Below are positions 15,230 to 24,809 of a DNA stretch of 38,198 nucleotides, one piece after another. Source of the stretch: Gammaproteobacteria bacterium (GTDB taxonomy: Bacteria > Pseudomonadota > Gammaproteobacteria > Pseudomonadales > Azotimanducaceae); NCBI GenBank assembly GCA_002726655.1, contig PBRP01000100.1, forward strand, positions 1-38,198, written 5' to 3'. A program made the translations under genes and the position numbers. The notes beneath the pieces are model-generated. The model made no database searches. It was not told the origin of the DNA and worked only from the letters and a program-made list of their open reading frames with translations. The first letter of the stretch is position 1; each line of letters starts with the position of its first letter.

Positions 15230-16162
15230 TCAACTGCTTACCAGGGTCGACCATTCGGGATGTTCAGATCTCCTACCCATCACCTGGTCAAAATACATGG
15301 TCTGAAGTTTTTCAGTAATGGGGCCACGACCACCAGCTCCGATCAAACGGCCATCGAGCTCCCTAATCGGCAATACCTCCGCTGCTGTTCCAGTAAAGAA
15401 TGCTTCGTCGGCGATGTATACTTCATCCCTTGTGATACGCCTTTCTCTGATTTCAAGATTCAGCTCGGCAGCTAACGAAAACACGGTATCCCGGGTAATT
15501 CCCTCCAGGCAGGAAGTAAGTTCCGGGGTTACAAGTTTCCCATCTTGCACAAGAAAAATATTTTCACCACTGCCCTCGGCGACATAACCCTCGTTGTCCA
15601 ACAACATGGCCTCCTCACAACCACTGTCCAGCGCTTCCCTTAGCGCCAGCATGGAATTTATGTAGTTGCCGTTGGCCTTCGCTTTACACATGGTTATGTT
15701 GACATGATGCCTGGTAAATGAAGACGTTCTTACCTTTATGCCGTCCACTCTTGCCTCGGGAGTCATATAGTTTGGCCATTCCCAGGCAGCGATGATGCAG
15801 TGAGACTTCAACCCTTCTGCTCTCAAACCCAAAGCCTCAGATCCATAAAAACACATAGGTCTAAGATAGGCCTCCTTGAGACCATTTTCCCTGACAACCT
15901 GAATCTGTGCCTGGATTAACTCTTCACGGCTGTATGGAATAGAAAAATCGAGAATATGTGCTGAGCGGAACAACCTTTTGGTATGCTCTTCCAGACGAAA
16001 TATAACTGGTCCTTTTTCTGTGGCGTAGGCTCGCACACCTTCAAATACACCGAGTCCATAGTGCAGTGTATGCGTTAAAACATGTACCTTTGCCTCGCGC
16101 CAGGGTACAAGTTCTCCATCAAACCAGATCACCCCGTCTCTGTCGGCTAAAGAATCTGTCAT
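15230..16162 (-). CDS. ilvE: Branched-chain amino acid aminotransferase IlvE
   Basis: IlvE moves the amino group between glutamate and the 2-oxo acids of valine, leucine and isoleucine, using pyridoxal phosphate. The 310 residues match fold-type IV transaminases. The PLP lysine is expected in CKAKANGNYIN near residue 159; VAEGSGENIF (about 193-202) and FFTGTAAEVLPI near residue 257 are family signatures. AGGAAAG upstream supports the ATG at 16162. It sits 26 bp after glnE and 4 bp before waaF. The glnE-ilvE-waa order is a conserved neighbourhood in Pseudomonas and relatives, not a metabolic pathway. Confidence 0.95.
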   Translation of the reverse strand: MTDSLADRDGVIWFDGELVPWREAKVHVLTHTLHYGLGVFEGVRAYATEKGPVIFRLEEHTKRLFRSAHILDFSIPYSREELIQAQIQVVRENGLKEAYLRPMCFYGSEALGLRAEGLKSHCIIAAWEWPNYMTPEARVDGIKVRTSSFTRHHVNITMCKAKANGNYINSMLALREALDSGCEEAMLLDNEGYVAEGSGENIFLVQDGKLVTPELTSCLEGITRDTVFSLAAELNLEIRERRITRDEVYIADEAFFTGTAAEVLPIRELDGRLIGAGGRGPITEKLQTMYFDQVMGRRSEHPEWSTLVSS

Positions 16163-16188
16163 CTATCTTTCCTGTCTCATTTGCTATC

Positions 16189-19053
16189 TTATTGTTGGTT
16201 ATTGGCAGGCTGATTAGTCATATATTTGCGCCAAGTGGAAACCACTGCCTGCCGATGTTCCTGCAGCAGTTGATACGAAGCCAGTTCCCCGCCCAACCAC
16301 TGGTAATGAACTACGGACCGAAATGCAAGATACGCCTGCTGCAACATCCTGACTTCATCTGAACTGAACAGGCCCTGAGCTCCCAGTTCATCCAGTACCC
16401 GCATTTTGTCTGTCCACCGGGCAAGCCCGGCATGTTCAGGCGTCCATGCGAGAACCGCGTATTGGACCATAAATTCAATATCAACAATAGCCCCGATATC
16501 ATGTTTCAGATCGAACTCCGGGAGCAGCATACTTGTATCTTCTTTGATCTCGGAGGAACTATCGCTGGAAATATGATGACGCATCTTCTCCCTCATACTG
16601 ATTACATCATTCCTCAACTTCTCAAGATCCCTGGGAAGCGCGAGCACACGAGCACGAACTTCTGAAAATTTTTCTCCAAGGGCGTGATCTCCAGCGACGA
16701 ATCTCGCTCGAACGAGCGCCTGATGCTCCCAGGTCCAGGCATCGTTTCTGAGATATCTGTCAAATGCTTGAATAGTGGTGACAATAGACCCCTTTTTACC
16801 AGAAGGCCTCAAACGCATATCTACCTCGTAAAGTGCTCCAAAACGCGTAAACGTCGTAACGAGATGAATGATCCTTTGCGCCAGACGAGAAACAAAAACG
16901 TTATTGTTGATGGGCTTGTCTCCATCCGTATTACCATGAATATCGCCATCGAAAAGAAAAACCAGGTCAAGGTCAGAGCCATAAGCCAGCTCAATTCCCC
17001 CCAACTTACCGTAAGCGATGATCGCAAATTGTCCCACTTCACTGCCTGGGTCCTTGCCAAGTGGTTGCCCATGCTTTTCAACCAGTTGATGCAATGCCAG
17101 ATCCAGGCATTTCTGCAGCACCAGCTCTGCAATTACCGTCAGGGCATCGGAAGCTTTCATCACTGGTAGCAGGTCCAGCAGTTCATAGACTGCTACCCGG
17201 AGAACTGCGGCATTCTTAAACTGGCGCAGGGTATCCATCTGCGATTCCAGATCATGCTCGTCTAGGGCCATCATCATGCTATCCAGTTGCCCGGCCATTT
17301 CATGCCTCGTAACGGATACCTCATCACTAGCTCTGCCCGACAATTCATATAGAAGAATAGGATGCTCGGTAAGTTGTTCAGCGACCCATGAACTCATTGC
17401 ACACAGATCAACTGTCCTTCTCAATGCGTCCGCATTTTCCAGCAAGAACGCGAGATATGTGCTGCGGCGCAAAATGGCGTCAATGATCGGCAACAGCCTT
17501 ATAAGTGTGATGTCTGCATCCTGCTGCCTTGCGGTAAGCGCAAGTAGAGCGGGTATCAGCTTTCTCACCCTTTCCTGTCCAATCTGCTGAAGGTCATTAA
17601 CTCTCTCTACTAAGCCCATCAGGAGTCTGCCGGCAGTTTCCGGTGAAGCAAACCCCGCCTGAGACAGTAATTCCTGCGCCTGGGAGGATTCAGGCTCAGC
17701 CCAGATGGTAACCCACAAGAGGTTACCTTCGATGAGATTGGCAGTTTCAACCTGGTTGTCACGCATCAAGGATGAAAAGCACTGCTTAACTGCCTGACGA
17801 TGAGCCTCAAGCGCTTGTTTATATTCCTGCCAGCTTGTGAATCCCATCACCTCAGCAAGGCGTACCTGGGATACTTCGGAAGTGGGTAACATCTGAGTTT
17901 GCTTATCGTCTTCACCCTGAATCGCGTGCTCGGAATTGCGCAGGAAGACGTATGCTGACTCCAGCGATCCAACATCGTCTTTAGGCAAATACTCATCTTC
18001 CCCCATGACCTTCATCACCGATCGCAACCTGCGTTCCTGCAATCGCGAATTGTTTCCACCAAAAATCAACTGATGAGTCTGTGCAATAAACTCAATTTCC
18101 CTAATTCCCCCGGCACCGAGCTTAATATCCTGACCCAGCTCTTTGAGCTCAACTTGCCTGTCAATTAGCCGCTTCATCTCCCGCAGGGATTCAATCGCCC
18201 CAAAATCGAGATGTTTTCTGTAAACAAAGGGCTTCAGCCAATCCAGAAAACTCTCACCAAGTGAAAGGTCTCCAGCTACTGCCCTTGCCTTAATGAATGC
18301 ATACCTTTCCCAGTCCCGACCTTGTTCCAGAAAGTACTTCTCCAGCGCTGTTCTGTGCATAATCAGTGCACTGCTTTCACCATAGGGTCTTAGTCTCACA
18401 TCCACACGGAATACAAACCCATCCTCTGTAGTAGCACTAAGGGAGGCTATCAACTGACGGGAGACACGAAGGAAAAATTCCTGGTTGCTGATTTCTTTTC
18501 CAGATTCAGAAAGTGCAGATCCCTGCCTGTCGTACAAAAAGATCAGATCAACATCAGAAGAGAGATTGAGCTCCTTTGCGCCAAGCTTGCCCAACGCAAG
18601 TACACACATTTCCTGTACAGCTCCATCAGCAGATTCCGGCGCACCGAACTTTTGGCAAGCTTTCTGATAGTGATACTCAAGGCACAACGAAATACATACG
18701 TCAGCCAGCTCTGACAAATCATCAGTGGTTTCATGAAGATCTGCACAACGTGAAAAATCTCTATAAATGATCCGCGTCATTTCCCGGCGCCGAACTCGCC
18801 GCAAGGCAGAATCAAATTCCTTAACTTCCAGAGGCTGTTTGAGGAGGTTTCGTACCCTGGTATTCAGTACACCCTTTTCATAGGGCCGGATGAGGTCCCC
18901 GGACTCGGCCAGGTCGCCAATGATATCACTATGGCGCGACACCGAATGACAAACGTAATCACTTAGCCTGCATACCCTAATAAACTGTTGAATGACCGCA
19001 CTTGACGAGTTGGCCAGCAGGCTCGAGACCTGTGTTTCAAATTCCTTGCTCAT
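16189..19053 (-). CDS. glnE: Glutamine synthetase adenylyltransferase/adenylyl-removing enzyme GlnE
   Basis: GlnE attaches AMP to glutamine synthetase when nitrogen is plentiful and removes it when nitrogen is scarce, under PII control. The 954 residues compare with 946 in E. coli. Two nucleotidyltransferase domains are visible: the deadenylating domain with LGKLGAKELNLSSDVDLIF at about 154-172, and the adenylylating domain with YGKLGGIELAYGSDLDLVF at about 675-695, each with a DxD metal pair. The ends are intact. It starts 18 bp after the ATPase gene and precedes ilvE by 26 bp, suggesting one transcript. No PII or glutamine synthetase gene lies in the window. Confidence 0.96.
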   Translation of the reverse strand: MSKEFETQVSSLLANSSSAVIQQFIRVCRLSDYVCHSVSRHSDIIGDLAESGDLIRPYEKGVLNTRVRNLLKQPLEVKEFDSALRRVRRREMTRIIYRDFSRCADLHETTDDLSELADVCISLCLEYHYQKACQKFGAPESADGAVQEMCVLALGKLGAKELNLSSDVDLIFLYDRQGSALSESGKEISNQEFFLRVSRQLIASLSATTEDGFVFRVDVRLRPYGESSALIMHRTALEKYFLEQGRDWERYAFIKARAVAGDLSLGESFLDWLKPFVYRKHLDFGAIESLREMKRLIDRQVELKELGQDIKLGAGGIREIEFIAQTHQLIFGGNNSRLQERRLRSVMKVMGEDEYLPKDDVGSLESAYVFLRNSEHAIQGEDDKQTQMLPTSEVSQVRLAEVMGFTSWQEYKQALEAHRQAVKQCFSSLMRDNQVETANLIEGNLLWVTIWAEPESSQAQELLSQAGFASPETAGRLLMGLVERVNDLQQIGQERVRKLIPALLALTARQQDADITLIRLLPIIDAILRRSTYLAFLLENADALRRTVDLCAMSSWVAEQLTEHPILLYELSGRASDEVSVTRHEMAGQLDSMMMALDEHDLESQMDTLRQFKNAAVLRVAVYELLDLLPVMKASDALTVIAELVLQKCLDLALHQLVEKHGQPLGKDPGSEVGQFAIIAYGKLGGIELAYGSDLDLVFLFDGDIHGNTDGDKPINNNVFVSRLAQRIIHLVTTFTRFGALYEVDMRLRPSGKKGSIVTTIQAFDRYLRNDAWTWEHQALVRARFVAGDHALGEKFSEVRARVLALPRDLEKLRNDVISMREKMRHHISSDSSSEIKEDTSMLLPEFDLKHDIGAIVDIEFMVQYAVLAWTPEHAGLARWTDKMRVLDELGAQGLFSSDEVRMLQQAYLAFRSVVHYQWLGGELASYQLLQEHRQAVVSTWRKYMTNQPANNQQ

Positions 19054-19071
19054 ACGCGTGATTCGCCTACA

Positions 19072-20862
19072 TTACTCCACGCCAGAAAATGGCGCCACGC
19101 GCAACACCTCAGCAATGGTGGTATCTCCCACTCCAACCTTCTGTGCCCCACTAAGGCGCAGAGTTTTCATACCCTCCTTCATGGCTGAAATCCGGAGCTT
19201 ACCAACGTTTACGTCAGCTTGAACATGGACCTTGATCTTGTCCGTCAGGGGCAAAAGCTCGTAGATACCCTCCCTGCCCATGTAGCCGGTATCGCGACAC
19301 TCAAGGCACCCTATCGGTTGATTCATCAACGCAGGTAGTTTTACTTTCCAGGGTGCGGTCAGGACCTTCCATCCATCTGGGTCCATTTCACCCGGTGCCT
19401 TGCAGTGGGGACACAAGGTTCGTATCAGGCGTTGAGCCATAATACCAAGCACCGTGGCCTTGATCAGATACGGTGCCACCCCAAGTTCCAACAACCTCGT
19501 TACTGCCGATGGGGCATCATTGGTATGCAGGGTTGAGATTACCAGGTGGCCCGTTAAAGCTGCCTGGATTGCCATCTCCGCTGTTTCAAGATCTCTAATC
19601 TCACCAATCATGATAATATCCGGATCCTGCCGCAGCAGTGCACGAATCCCATCGGCAAAATTGAGATCAATATTGGATTGAACCTGCATCTGGTTGAAGG
19701 AGGGCTCCACCATCTCTATAGGATCTTCGATGGTGCAGACATTAACGTCGCTGGTTGCCAGTTGTTTCAAGCTGGTATACAGGGTCGTGGTCTTGCCTGA
19801 GCCAGTGGGACCTGTAACCAGAACGATACCGTTTGGATTTTTCACCATCCCTTCCCAACGATCGTAATCTTCATTCTCGAGTCCCAATTCTGCAAAGGTC
19901 TTTAGCAAGATATCGGGATCAAAGATTCGCATGACCATCTTTTCGCCATGGGCTGTTGGCAAAGTCGACAGCCTTAATTCCACCTCGTGAGCGTCCTGGG
20001 TCTTTGTTTTCAGCCGACCATCCTGAGGGCGTCTTTTTTCTGCTACATCCATTCGCCCCAGTGTCTTGAGGCGACTCGTAACCGCAGTCATGACGGGAGG
20101 TGGCAGCTCATAAACCATATGCAAGACTCCATCAATCCTGAAACGAACCCTTCCCTTGTCACGTCGCGGTTCTAGATGAATATCACTTGCTCTCTGGTTA
20201 AACGCATACCCCAGTAACCAGTCAACGATATTGACTATGTGGGCATCATTGGCCTCCAGGGAATCCAACTGGCCAAGTTCAAGCATCTGCTCGAGGTTGG
20301 TCAGTGAACTAACATTGATACCCTGGGCGCTGGCCTGATTTACAGACCTGGCCATCGTATAAAACTCGTTGGTGTACTGGCGGATATTTGCTGGATTCGC
20401 AATCATGCGGGTGATCACCTTGCCCGGTTGAGATTGCTCTATAGTGGCTTCCCAAGCCGATACATAAGGTTCCGCACTGACGATCACAACTTCATCATCA
20501 AGTACATCAATTGCCAGGATCTGGTGGCGTCTGGCAAATTCGGCCGACATGACCTTTGTTACGACCTGAGAATCTATCTTGAGGGGATCAATCCGCTTGT
20601 ACGGCTGATCGGCTTTTTCACACAACCATAGGGTCAGCGCTTCCAGATCAAGAACCTTCCCTTCATGCTTCTGATCACTGGCCGGTTCCTGGGCAACCAG
20701 TTCCAGTGGATGCCAGTTAAGCTGATCCTTTGATCGGGTCTTCATGCTGAGTCGATCAGCGTCACTAACTGACAATCGGCCATCAGCAACCAGGTCGTTC
20801 AGTAAGGAGCGAAGATTTAACGAAATGTCTGGTTTTCTGGCGTTAACTTCCTGAAGAGCCAC
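19072..20862 (-). CDS. GspE/PilB-family secretion or pilus assembly ATPase
   Basis: This 596-residue protein is a hexameric ATPase of the type II secretion/type IV pilus family, acting at the cytoplasmic face of the inner membrane. It has an N-terminal MshEN/GspE-N-like region, Walker A GPTGSGKTT (351-359), the Asp box CTIEDPIE (about 376-383), Walker B around DIIMIGEIRD (415-424), the His box (439-449) and a tetracysteine zinc site (C484, C487, C519, C522). All catalytic elements are intact. No pilin, platform protein or other secretion gene is adjacent, so it is an orphan and its partners are unknown. The start is GTG at 20862 with AGGGTG just upstream. Its position before glnE suggests co-transcription with the glnE-waa run. 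Confidence 0.88.
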   Translation of the reverse strand: MALQEVNARKPDISLNLRSLLNDLVADGRLSVSDADRLSMKTRSKDQLNWHPLELVAQEPASDQKHEGKVLDLEALTLWLCEKADQPYKRIDPLKIDSQVVTKVMSAEFARRHQILAIDVLDDEVVIVSAEPYVSAWEATIEQSQPGKVITRMIANPANIRQYTNEFYTMARSVNQASAQGINVSSLTNLEQMLELGQLDSLEANDAHIVNIVDWLLGYAFNQRASDIHLEPRRDKGRVRFRIDGVLHMVYELPPPVMTAVTSRLKTLGRMDVAEKRRPQDGRLKTKTQDAHEVELRLSTLPTAHGEKMVMRIFDPDILLKTFAELGLENEDYDRWEGMVKNPNGIVLVTGPTGSGKTTTLYTSLKQLATSDVNVCTIEDPIEMVEPSFNQMQVQSNIDLNFADGIRALLRQDPDIIMIGEIRDLETAEMAIQAALTGHLVISTLHTNDAPSAVTRLLELGVAPYLIKATVLGIMAQRLIRTLCPHCKAPGEMDPDGWKVLTAPWKVKLPALMNQPIGCLECRDTGYMGREGIYELLPLTDKIKVHVQADVNVGKLRISAMKEGMKTLRLSGAQKVGVGDTTIAEVLRVAPFSGVE

Positions 20863-21003
20863 TGCACCCTATTCCATTCATATGAATTTCGTCACACAAG
20901 CTTACACCTTTTCTCGAGCCTTTTCCCTGCAGGGTGCAGGACGCTGCAGCTGGAAAATTGCTACACTGGATCGTCTCAATCAGCACAATTAAGAAGGAAA
21001 TTC
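20863..21003. promoter_or_regulatory. Divergent control region between the ATPase gene and argE
   Basis: In the argE direction an extended -10 (TG-C-TACACT, hexamer 20962-20967) lies about 36 bp before the ATG, with no strong -35, which such promoters can lack; AAGAAGGA gives a good ribosome site. A perfect 12-bp palindrome, ATTCATATGAAT (20876-20887), is nearer the ATPase gene. Its half-sites recall ArgR boxes but point outward compared with the E. coli ARG box, so I do not call it one. Confidence 0.4.
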
Positions 21004-22149
21004 ATGCCGCAGAGCCCAGGATTGGCGGAAATGATCGGGCAACTCATTTCCACACCTTCCATCAGCAGTACGCTTACGCAATTTGACCAGGGCAACCTTG
21101 CGGTCGTGGATATCCTTGCGAACTGGCTGCAACCACTCGGTTTTGAAATCACAATCAAACCGATCGAGGGAAAACCTAATAAGGCCAACCTGATAGCAAA
21201 AAGAGGAACTGGTAACAATGCCCTGGTGCTATCGGGTCACACTGATACTGTCCCCCTGGATGAATACCTGTGGCACACCAACCCCTTTTCTATCACGGAA
21301 AAGGATGATCGCTGGTACGGCCTTGGCACCTGTGACATGAAGAGTTTCTTTGCACTCGTCATTGAGGCAATGCGCCCCTTGCTTGACAGAGACTTCAAGC
21401 ATCCGCTGATTTTGCTCGCTACTGCTGATGAAGAATCCACCATGAGCGGCGCCCGAAATCTAACGGCCGATGACCTTGCCAGTGCCAAATTTGCTTTGAT
21501 AGGAGAGCCTACTGGCCTCAAACCTGTTAAGCAGCATAAAGGTATCATGATGCTTCGAGCATTGATCACAGGGACATCAGGACATTCGTCAAACCCTGAA
21601 CTAGGCCGCAATGCACTTGATGGTACTGCCATGCTCATTGAAGAGATAGTGCAGTTCAGGAATGAAATCAGGTCCGAATATATCAACGATGACTTTGACG
21701 TACCCTCGCCTACCCTCAACCTGGGCTGTATACACGGCGGGGACAATCCAAACCGAATCTGCGATCACGTCGAACTCGCATTTGATGTTCGCGTTCTTCC
21801 AGGCATGAGCAATGATGAGATCCGACACTCTCTGGCAAAACGCCTGCAAACCAGGCTGCAGCAGGCCGAACTCAAGTGTGATCTCGATCTGATGCACCCC
21901 GCCGTAGCGCCCTTCGAGAATACAGAAAAGGGGCTTCTCTCCCTGCTGGAACAGATTTCCAGAAGTTCGGCAAAATCCGTTGGCTTTGCCACTGAAGCAC
22001 CTTTCCTGAAAACCCTGGGCCTGGACACTGTTATCCTGGGTCCTGGCTCTATTGATCAGGCGCATCAACCAAATGAGTTCATTCCCCTAAACCACATTGA
22101 TCCCAGTATTGATATAATCCGACGCCTCATTGCCCAGCTTTGCTGTTAG
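21004..22149 (+). CDS. argE: Acetylornithine deacetylase ArgE
   Basis: ArgE hydrolyses N-acetylornithine to ornithine and acetate in linear arginine synthesis. The 381 residues match E. coli ArgE (383). Metal-binding motifs of the M20 family are in place: GHTDTVPLD with the first His and Asp near residue 80, GTCDMKS with the bridging Asp near 113, DEESTMSG with the catalytic and metal Glu near 144, GEPTGL near 170 and a late His in DQAHQPNEF near 355. It is the first gene of a two-gene unit; the end of its frame meets the beginning of argA. Promoter features lie at 20962-20967. Confidence 0.95.
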   Translation: MPQSPGLAEMIGQLISTPSISSTLTQFDQGNLAVVDILANWLQPLGFEITIKPIEGKPNKANLIAKRGTGNNALVLSGHTDTVPLDEYLWHTNPFSITEKDDRWYGLGTCDMKSFFALVIEAMRPLLDRDFKHPLILLATADEESTMSGARNLTADDLASAKFALIGEPTGLKPVKQHKGIMMLRALITGTSGHSSNPELGRNALDGTAMLIEEIVQFRNEIRSEYINDDFDVPSPTLNLGCIHGGDNPNRICDHVELAFDVRVLPGMSNDEIRHSLAKRLQTRLQQAELKCDLDLMHPAVAPFENTEKGLLSLLEQISRSSAKSVGFATEAPFLKTLGLDTVILGPGSIDQAHQPNEFIPLNHIDPSIDIIRRLIAQLCC

Positions 22150-22157
22150 CCAGCCCC

Positions 22158-23450
22158 ATGAGTGACAACAAAAAACATATTAAGTGGTTTAGGGATTCAT
22201 CTCCCTACATAAATGCCCACAGGCATAAGACTTTTGTCTTGTATCTTGGTGGCGATGCTTTGGAGTCGGCGAACCTACCCAATATCATCGCTGATATTGC
22301 CCTGCTAAACAGCCTTGGAGTAAGGCTCGTGCTGGTGCATGGCGCAGCGCAACAAATCGATCAACAACTCCAGAACCAGTCAAAATCATGGGAGATACTC
22401 GACAATAAACGCGTCACGCCTCCTGAGCTACTGAGGGAAATTGTCCAGATAATTGGTGGTATAAGAGCCAACATTGAGGCACGTCTGAGCATGGGGCTGG
22501 TAAATTCTCCAATGCATGGGTCAGGCATAACGGTAGTATCCGGGAATTTTGTAAAGGCGAAACCCGTTGGAATTGTCGACGGTATTGACTTTCAAAACAC
22601 GGGAGCAACAAGAAGAATTGATGCAGATGGGATATGCCAACAATTGGACAATGGTGCCATTGTTCTTGTCTCTCCACTGGGTTATTCACCTTCCGGCGAG
22701 ACTTTCAATCTTGACTCCATTTCCCTCGCAGCTGACGTCGCCATCGCACTAAATGCGGTGAAACTTATATACTTCAGCAGCGAACCCGGCATCAGGGACA
22801 GTGACGGGAAAATTCGCAGTGAGCTGCAGGCCGATATTACCTCCCCCATAAGCATGAGCCCCGCTGAGGATTATCTGTTCTACCTAACTAGTCAGGCTTG
22901 TCGCAAAGGAGTAGATCGTTGCCATATAGTCAGCTACGTTAAGGATGGGGCATTGCTTGAAGAACTATTTACCCGCGATGGATCTGGCACACAGATTACC
23001 CGCGTCAGCTACGAGCAGATACGCAAGGCGGTACCCGAAGACGTGCCGGGAATCATACATCTCATTGAGCCCCTCGAGCAGGAAGGAATCCTAGTAAAAC
23101 GCTCCAGGGAGCTGATTGAGTCAGAGATTGAGCAGTTCACCATCATAGAGCGCGACGGCCTGATTATATGCTGCGGTGCACTGTATCCCTTTGCCGCAAA
23201 AGGTGAACTGGCGTGTCTTGTGACTCACCCTGACTACAGGGAGGGTGACAGGGGTGAATCGCTATTGTCATCTATCGAGGAGCGAGCAAAATTGCAGGGA
23301 CTAACCAGCCTCTTTGTACTAACCACTCAATCGGCACACTGGTTTGTCGAGCACGGTTTTGTAGAAGGAAACGTCTCGGCGTTACCCGATGGCAGAAAAT
23401 CCTTTTACAACTACCAGCGAAACTCCAAATTCTTTGAAAAACCTCTCTAA
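22158..23450 (+). CDS. argA: N-acetylglutamate synthase ArgA
   Basis: ArgA acetylates glutamate from acetyl-CoA, the first and usually arginine-inhibited step of arginine synthesis. The protein has an amino-acid-kinase-like regulatory domain at the N-terminus (LGGDALES, VLVHGAA near residues 28-60) and a GNAT acetyltransferase domain at the C-terminus (from about 290; LACLVTHPDYR and the following GESLL form the acetyl-CoA site). I choose the ATG at 22158 because it aligns with the start of E. coli ArgA; the frame is open to a TTG at 22140 that would overlap argE by 10 bp. Neither has a strong Shine-Dalgarno, so translation may depend on argE. Having argE before argA means both ends of the acetyl cycle are made together, in the linear route. 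Confidence 0.94.
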   Translation: MSDNKKHIKWFRDSSPYINAHRHKTFVLYLGGDALESANLPNIIADIALLNSLGVRLVLVHGAAQQIDQQLQNQSKSWEILDNKRVTPPELLREIVQIIGGIRANIEARLSMGLVNSPMHGSGITVVSGNFVKAKPVGIVDGIDFQNTGATRRIDADGICQQLDNGAIVLVSPLGYSPSGETFNLDSISLAADVAIALNAVKLIYFSSEPGIRDSDGKIRSELQADITSPISMSPAEDYLFYLTSQACRKGVDRCHIVSYVKDGALLEELFTRDGSGTQITRVSYEQIRKAVPEDVPGIIHLIEPLEQEGILVKRSRELIESEIEQFTIIERDGLIICCGALYPFAAKGELACLVTHPDYREGDRGESLLSSIEERAKLQGLTSLFVLTTQSAHWFVEHGFVEGNVSALPDGRKSFYNYQRNSKFFEKPL

Positions 23451-23642
23451 ATGATGCTCAGTCATACCGATTAAACATCATTGATTCTGCCCGGGCTCTA
23501 CTTCGCGATCAACAAATCTTCGCAGGCTGACTGGACACAAGCTAGCTGGTTCCGGTCCGTAAATAGAGAAATTTGGCCAGATATCACAACACTACAATAA
23601 CGTTAGATATATAAATCAATCACTTAGGAAGAACTGGGTCGT

Positions 23643-24182
23643 CTAGGATAGCCAACTCGATCTTAGTATTTCTACGAAAGACGTCGGATTTTCGGGAGTA
23701 ATAACCAGGGTCCGGTCCGGAAAACGCAGGATAACGCAGTTTTTCCTGTCCGTCGCATACGCCTCATAGACACCCAGCTTTCTGCTCCTGCACCGCTTCC
23801 CAGTGAATGCAAACAGACCACCGTTACTCATGACATAAGTCCCCACCATGGCAGTCGGGTCCTCCTCGATAGATTGCAGGCTTTCCAGAGCAAACACTGT
23901 CTCAGCACCAAACCGCTCAACCACCAGTTGGTCACCGCTGATGACATAGCGACGTATAAACTGGCTAAGGAATGCCCAGCTCAGCAAACCCAGGGTGATA
24001 GCCCAACCCAGCAAAGCCAGAATCAACATCTGATTACCACCGGCAGCAAGAAGGATCAGGGGAAATCCAATGAATAGCACAACTGTTGAGGCACTGATCC
24101 AACCGAGCGTTGCACCCCACGTCGCCCTGAACTGCGAGGAGCAGTCTCCTTCAACTTTAGTGCGCTTAGAATCAGGTACCAT
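23643..24182 (-). CDS. Membrane protein with bacterial PH-like domain
   Basis: This 179-residue protein has a short cytoplasmic N-terminus, two membrane helices (about 27-48 and 52-73) and a C-terminal beta-rich region of about 100 residues with the look of a bacterial pleckstrin-homology domain (ERFGAETVFALESLQSIEED, then NCVILRFPDRTLVITPENP). Proteins of this kind are widespread and mostly uncharacterised; some take part in envelope stress or membrane-protein organisation. The function here is unknown. A GAAGG stretch supports the ATG at 24182. It is the last gene of the leftward group from lgt and has about 190 bases without features on its other side, up to argA. Confidence 0.75.
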   Translation of the reverse strand: MVPDSKRTKVEGDCSSQFRATWGATLGWISASTVVLFIGFPLILLAAGGNQMLILALLGWAITLGLLSWAFLSQFIRRYVISGDQLVVERFGAETVFALESLQSIEEDPTAMVGTYVMSNGGLFAFTGKRCRSRKLGVYEAYATDRKNCVILRFPDRTLVITPENPTSFVEILRSSWLS

Positions 24183-24251
24183 CGACCTTCACATCTATCA
24201 TGAATTGATTAACCATCCCTTTTCCACCCTACTATCAATTTGATTAAGCAA

Positions 24252-24410
24252 TCACTCACACATCTCCGGAGCCCCTTTCGCGACAACGTCATTTACTGCT
24301 AAGACCTGGCTATTGTTGATGCCCTGCTCAATCCAGGTTCTACCCTCTGTATTCGGGTTCAACGGCAAGGGAGAATCGACCACCTTGACCCATTTGCTTT
24401 CCTTGGTGGA
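24252..24410 (-). pseudogene. Orphan coding-like fragment, probable 3' remnant of a lost gene
   Basis: Between the PH-domain gene and the GFA gene, the minus strand holds an open frame of 52 codons from just after a TAG (24411-24413) to TGA at 24252. Its translation reads like real protein, with segments KWVKVVDSPLPLNP, TEGRTWIEQGIN and VLAVNDVVAKGAPEMCE, yet it has no ATG near its beginning and no ribosome site. I read it as the C-terminal end of a gene whose front was deleted or disrupted. I do not recognise the family. It could also be an unlucky open frame or a small gene starting at an internal GTG. Confidence 0.4.
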
Positions 24411-24432
24411 CTACTTTTTATACTCCTCTCAC

Positions 24433-24789
24433 CTACCACTTCACCCTTGTATCGGTGTGAATTTCATCGATTACCTGGGGCTTGTACTCTGAATCCAGGC
24501 TAGCAATGGCAACATAGACCGTATCTGGTTCATCAACACTACTGGCCCACTCGAGATTGGAACCGCACTCTCGACAGAATCTGCGGGTCGCTGATTCGGA
24601 AGACTGGTAGCTGGACAAGTCATCCGGCTCACAGAAATATTCCAGGTCCGCCCTCGGAACGCCTGCATAAGTTGAAAACAGAGCACCATGTTGCTTTTGG
24701 CACATTGTACAGTGGCAGTGCGTTACCCCCGAAAGTTCACGCTTTATCTCGTACCTTACTGATCCACACAGACAACTTCCTCGATACAT
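24433..24789 (-). CDS. GFA-family (glutathione-dependent formaldehyde-activating-like) zinc protein
   Basis: The 118 residues show the GFA fold signature: CLCGSVRYE (about 6-14), HCHCTMCQK (about 25-33) and CRECGSNL (about 73-80), which supply zinc-binding cysteines. The founding member was described as condensing formaldehyde with glutathione, but most family members have unknown substrates. Here the protein ends at TRVKW, shortly after the point where many family members continue for another ten or so residues, so the C-terminus may be slightly cut; an unexplained coding remnant follows. Its ATG lies 20 bp after the end of hemE on the same strand. Confidence 0.85.
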   Translation of the reverse strand: MYRGSCLCGSVRYEIKRELSGVTHCHCTMCQKQHGALFSTYAGVPRADLEYFCEPDDLSSYQSSESATRRFCRECGSNLEWASSVDEPDTVYVAIASLDSEYKPQVIDEIHTDTRVKW

Positions 24790-24809
24790 GGTTATTTTTC
24801 CTCAATCGG

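Noticed and set aside
20876-20887. ArgR box at ATTCATATGAAT upstream of argE
   Set aside because: The half-sites point outward and the spacing does not match the E. coli ARG box or the Pseudomonas ArgR site.
23451-23642. Possible gene or terminator after argA
   Set aside because: No frame looks coding, and the only weak inverted repeats lack a T-run.
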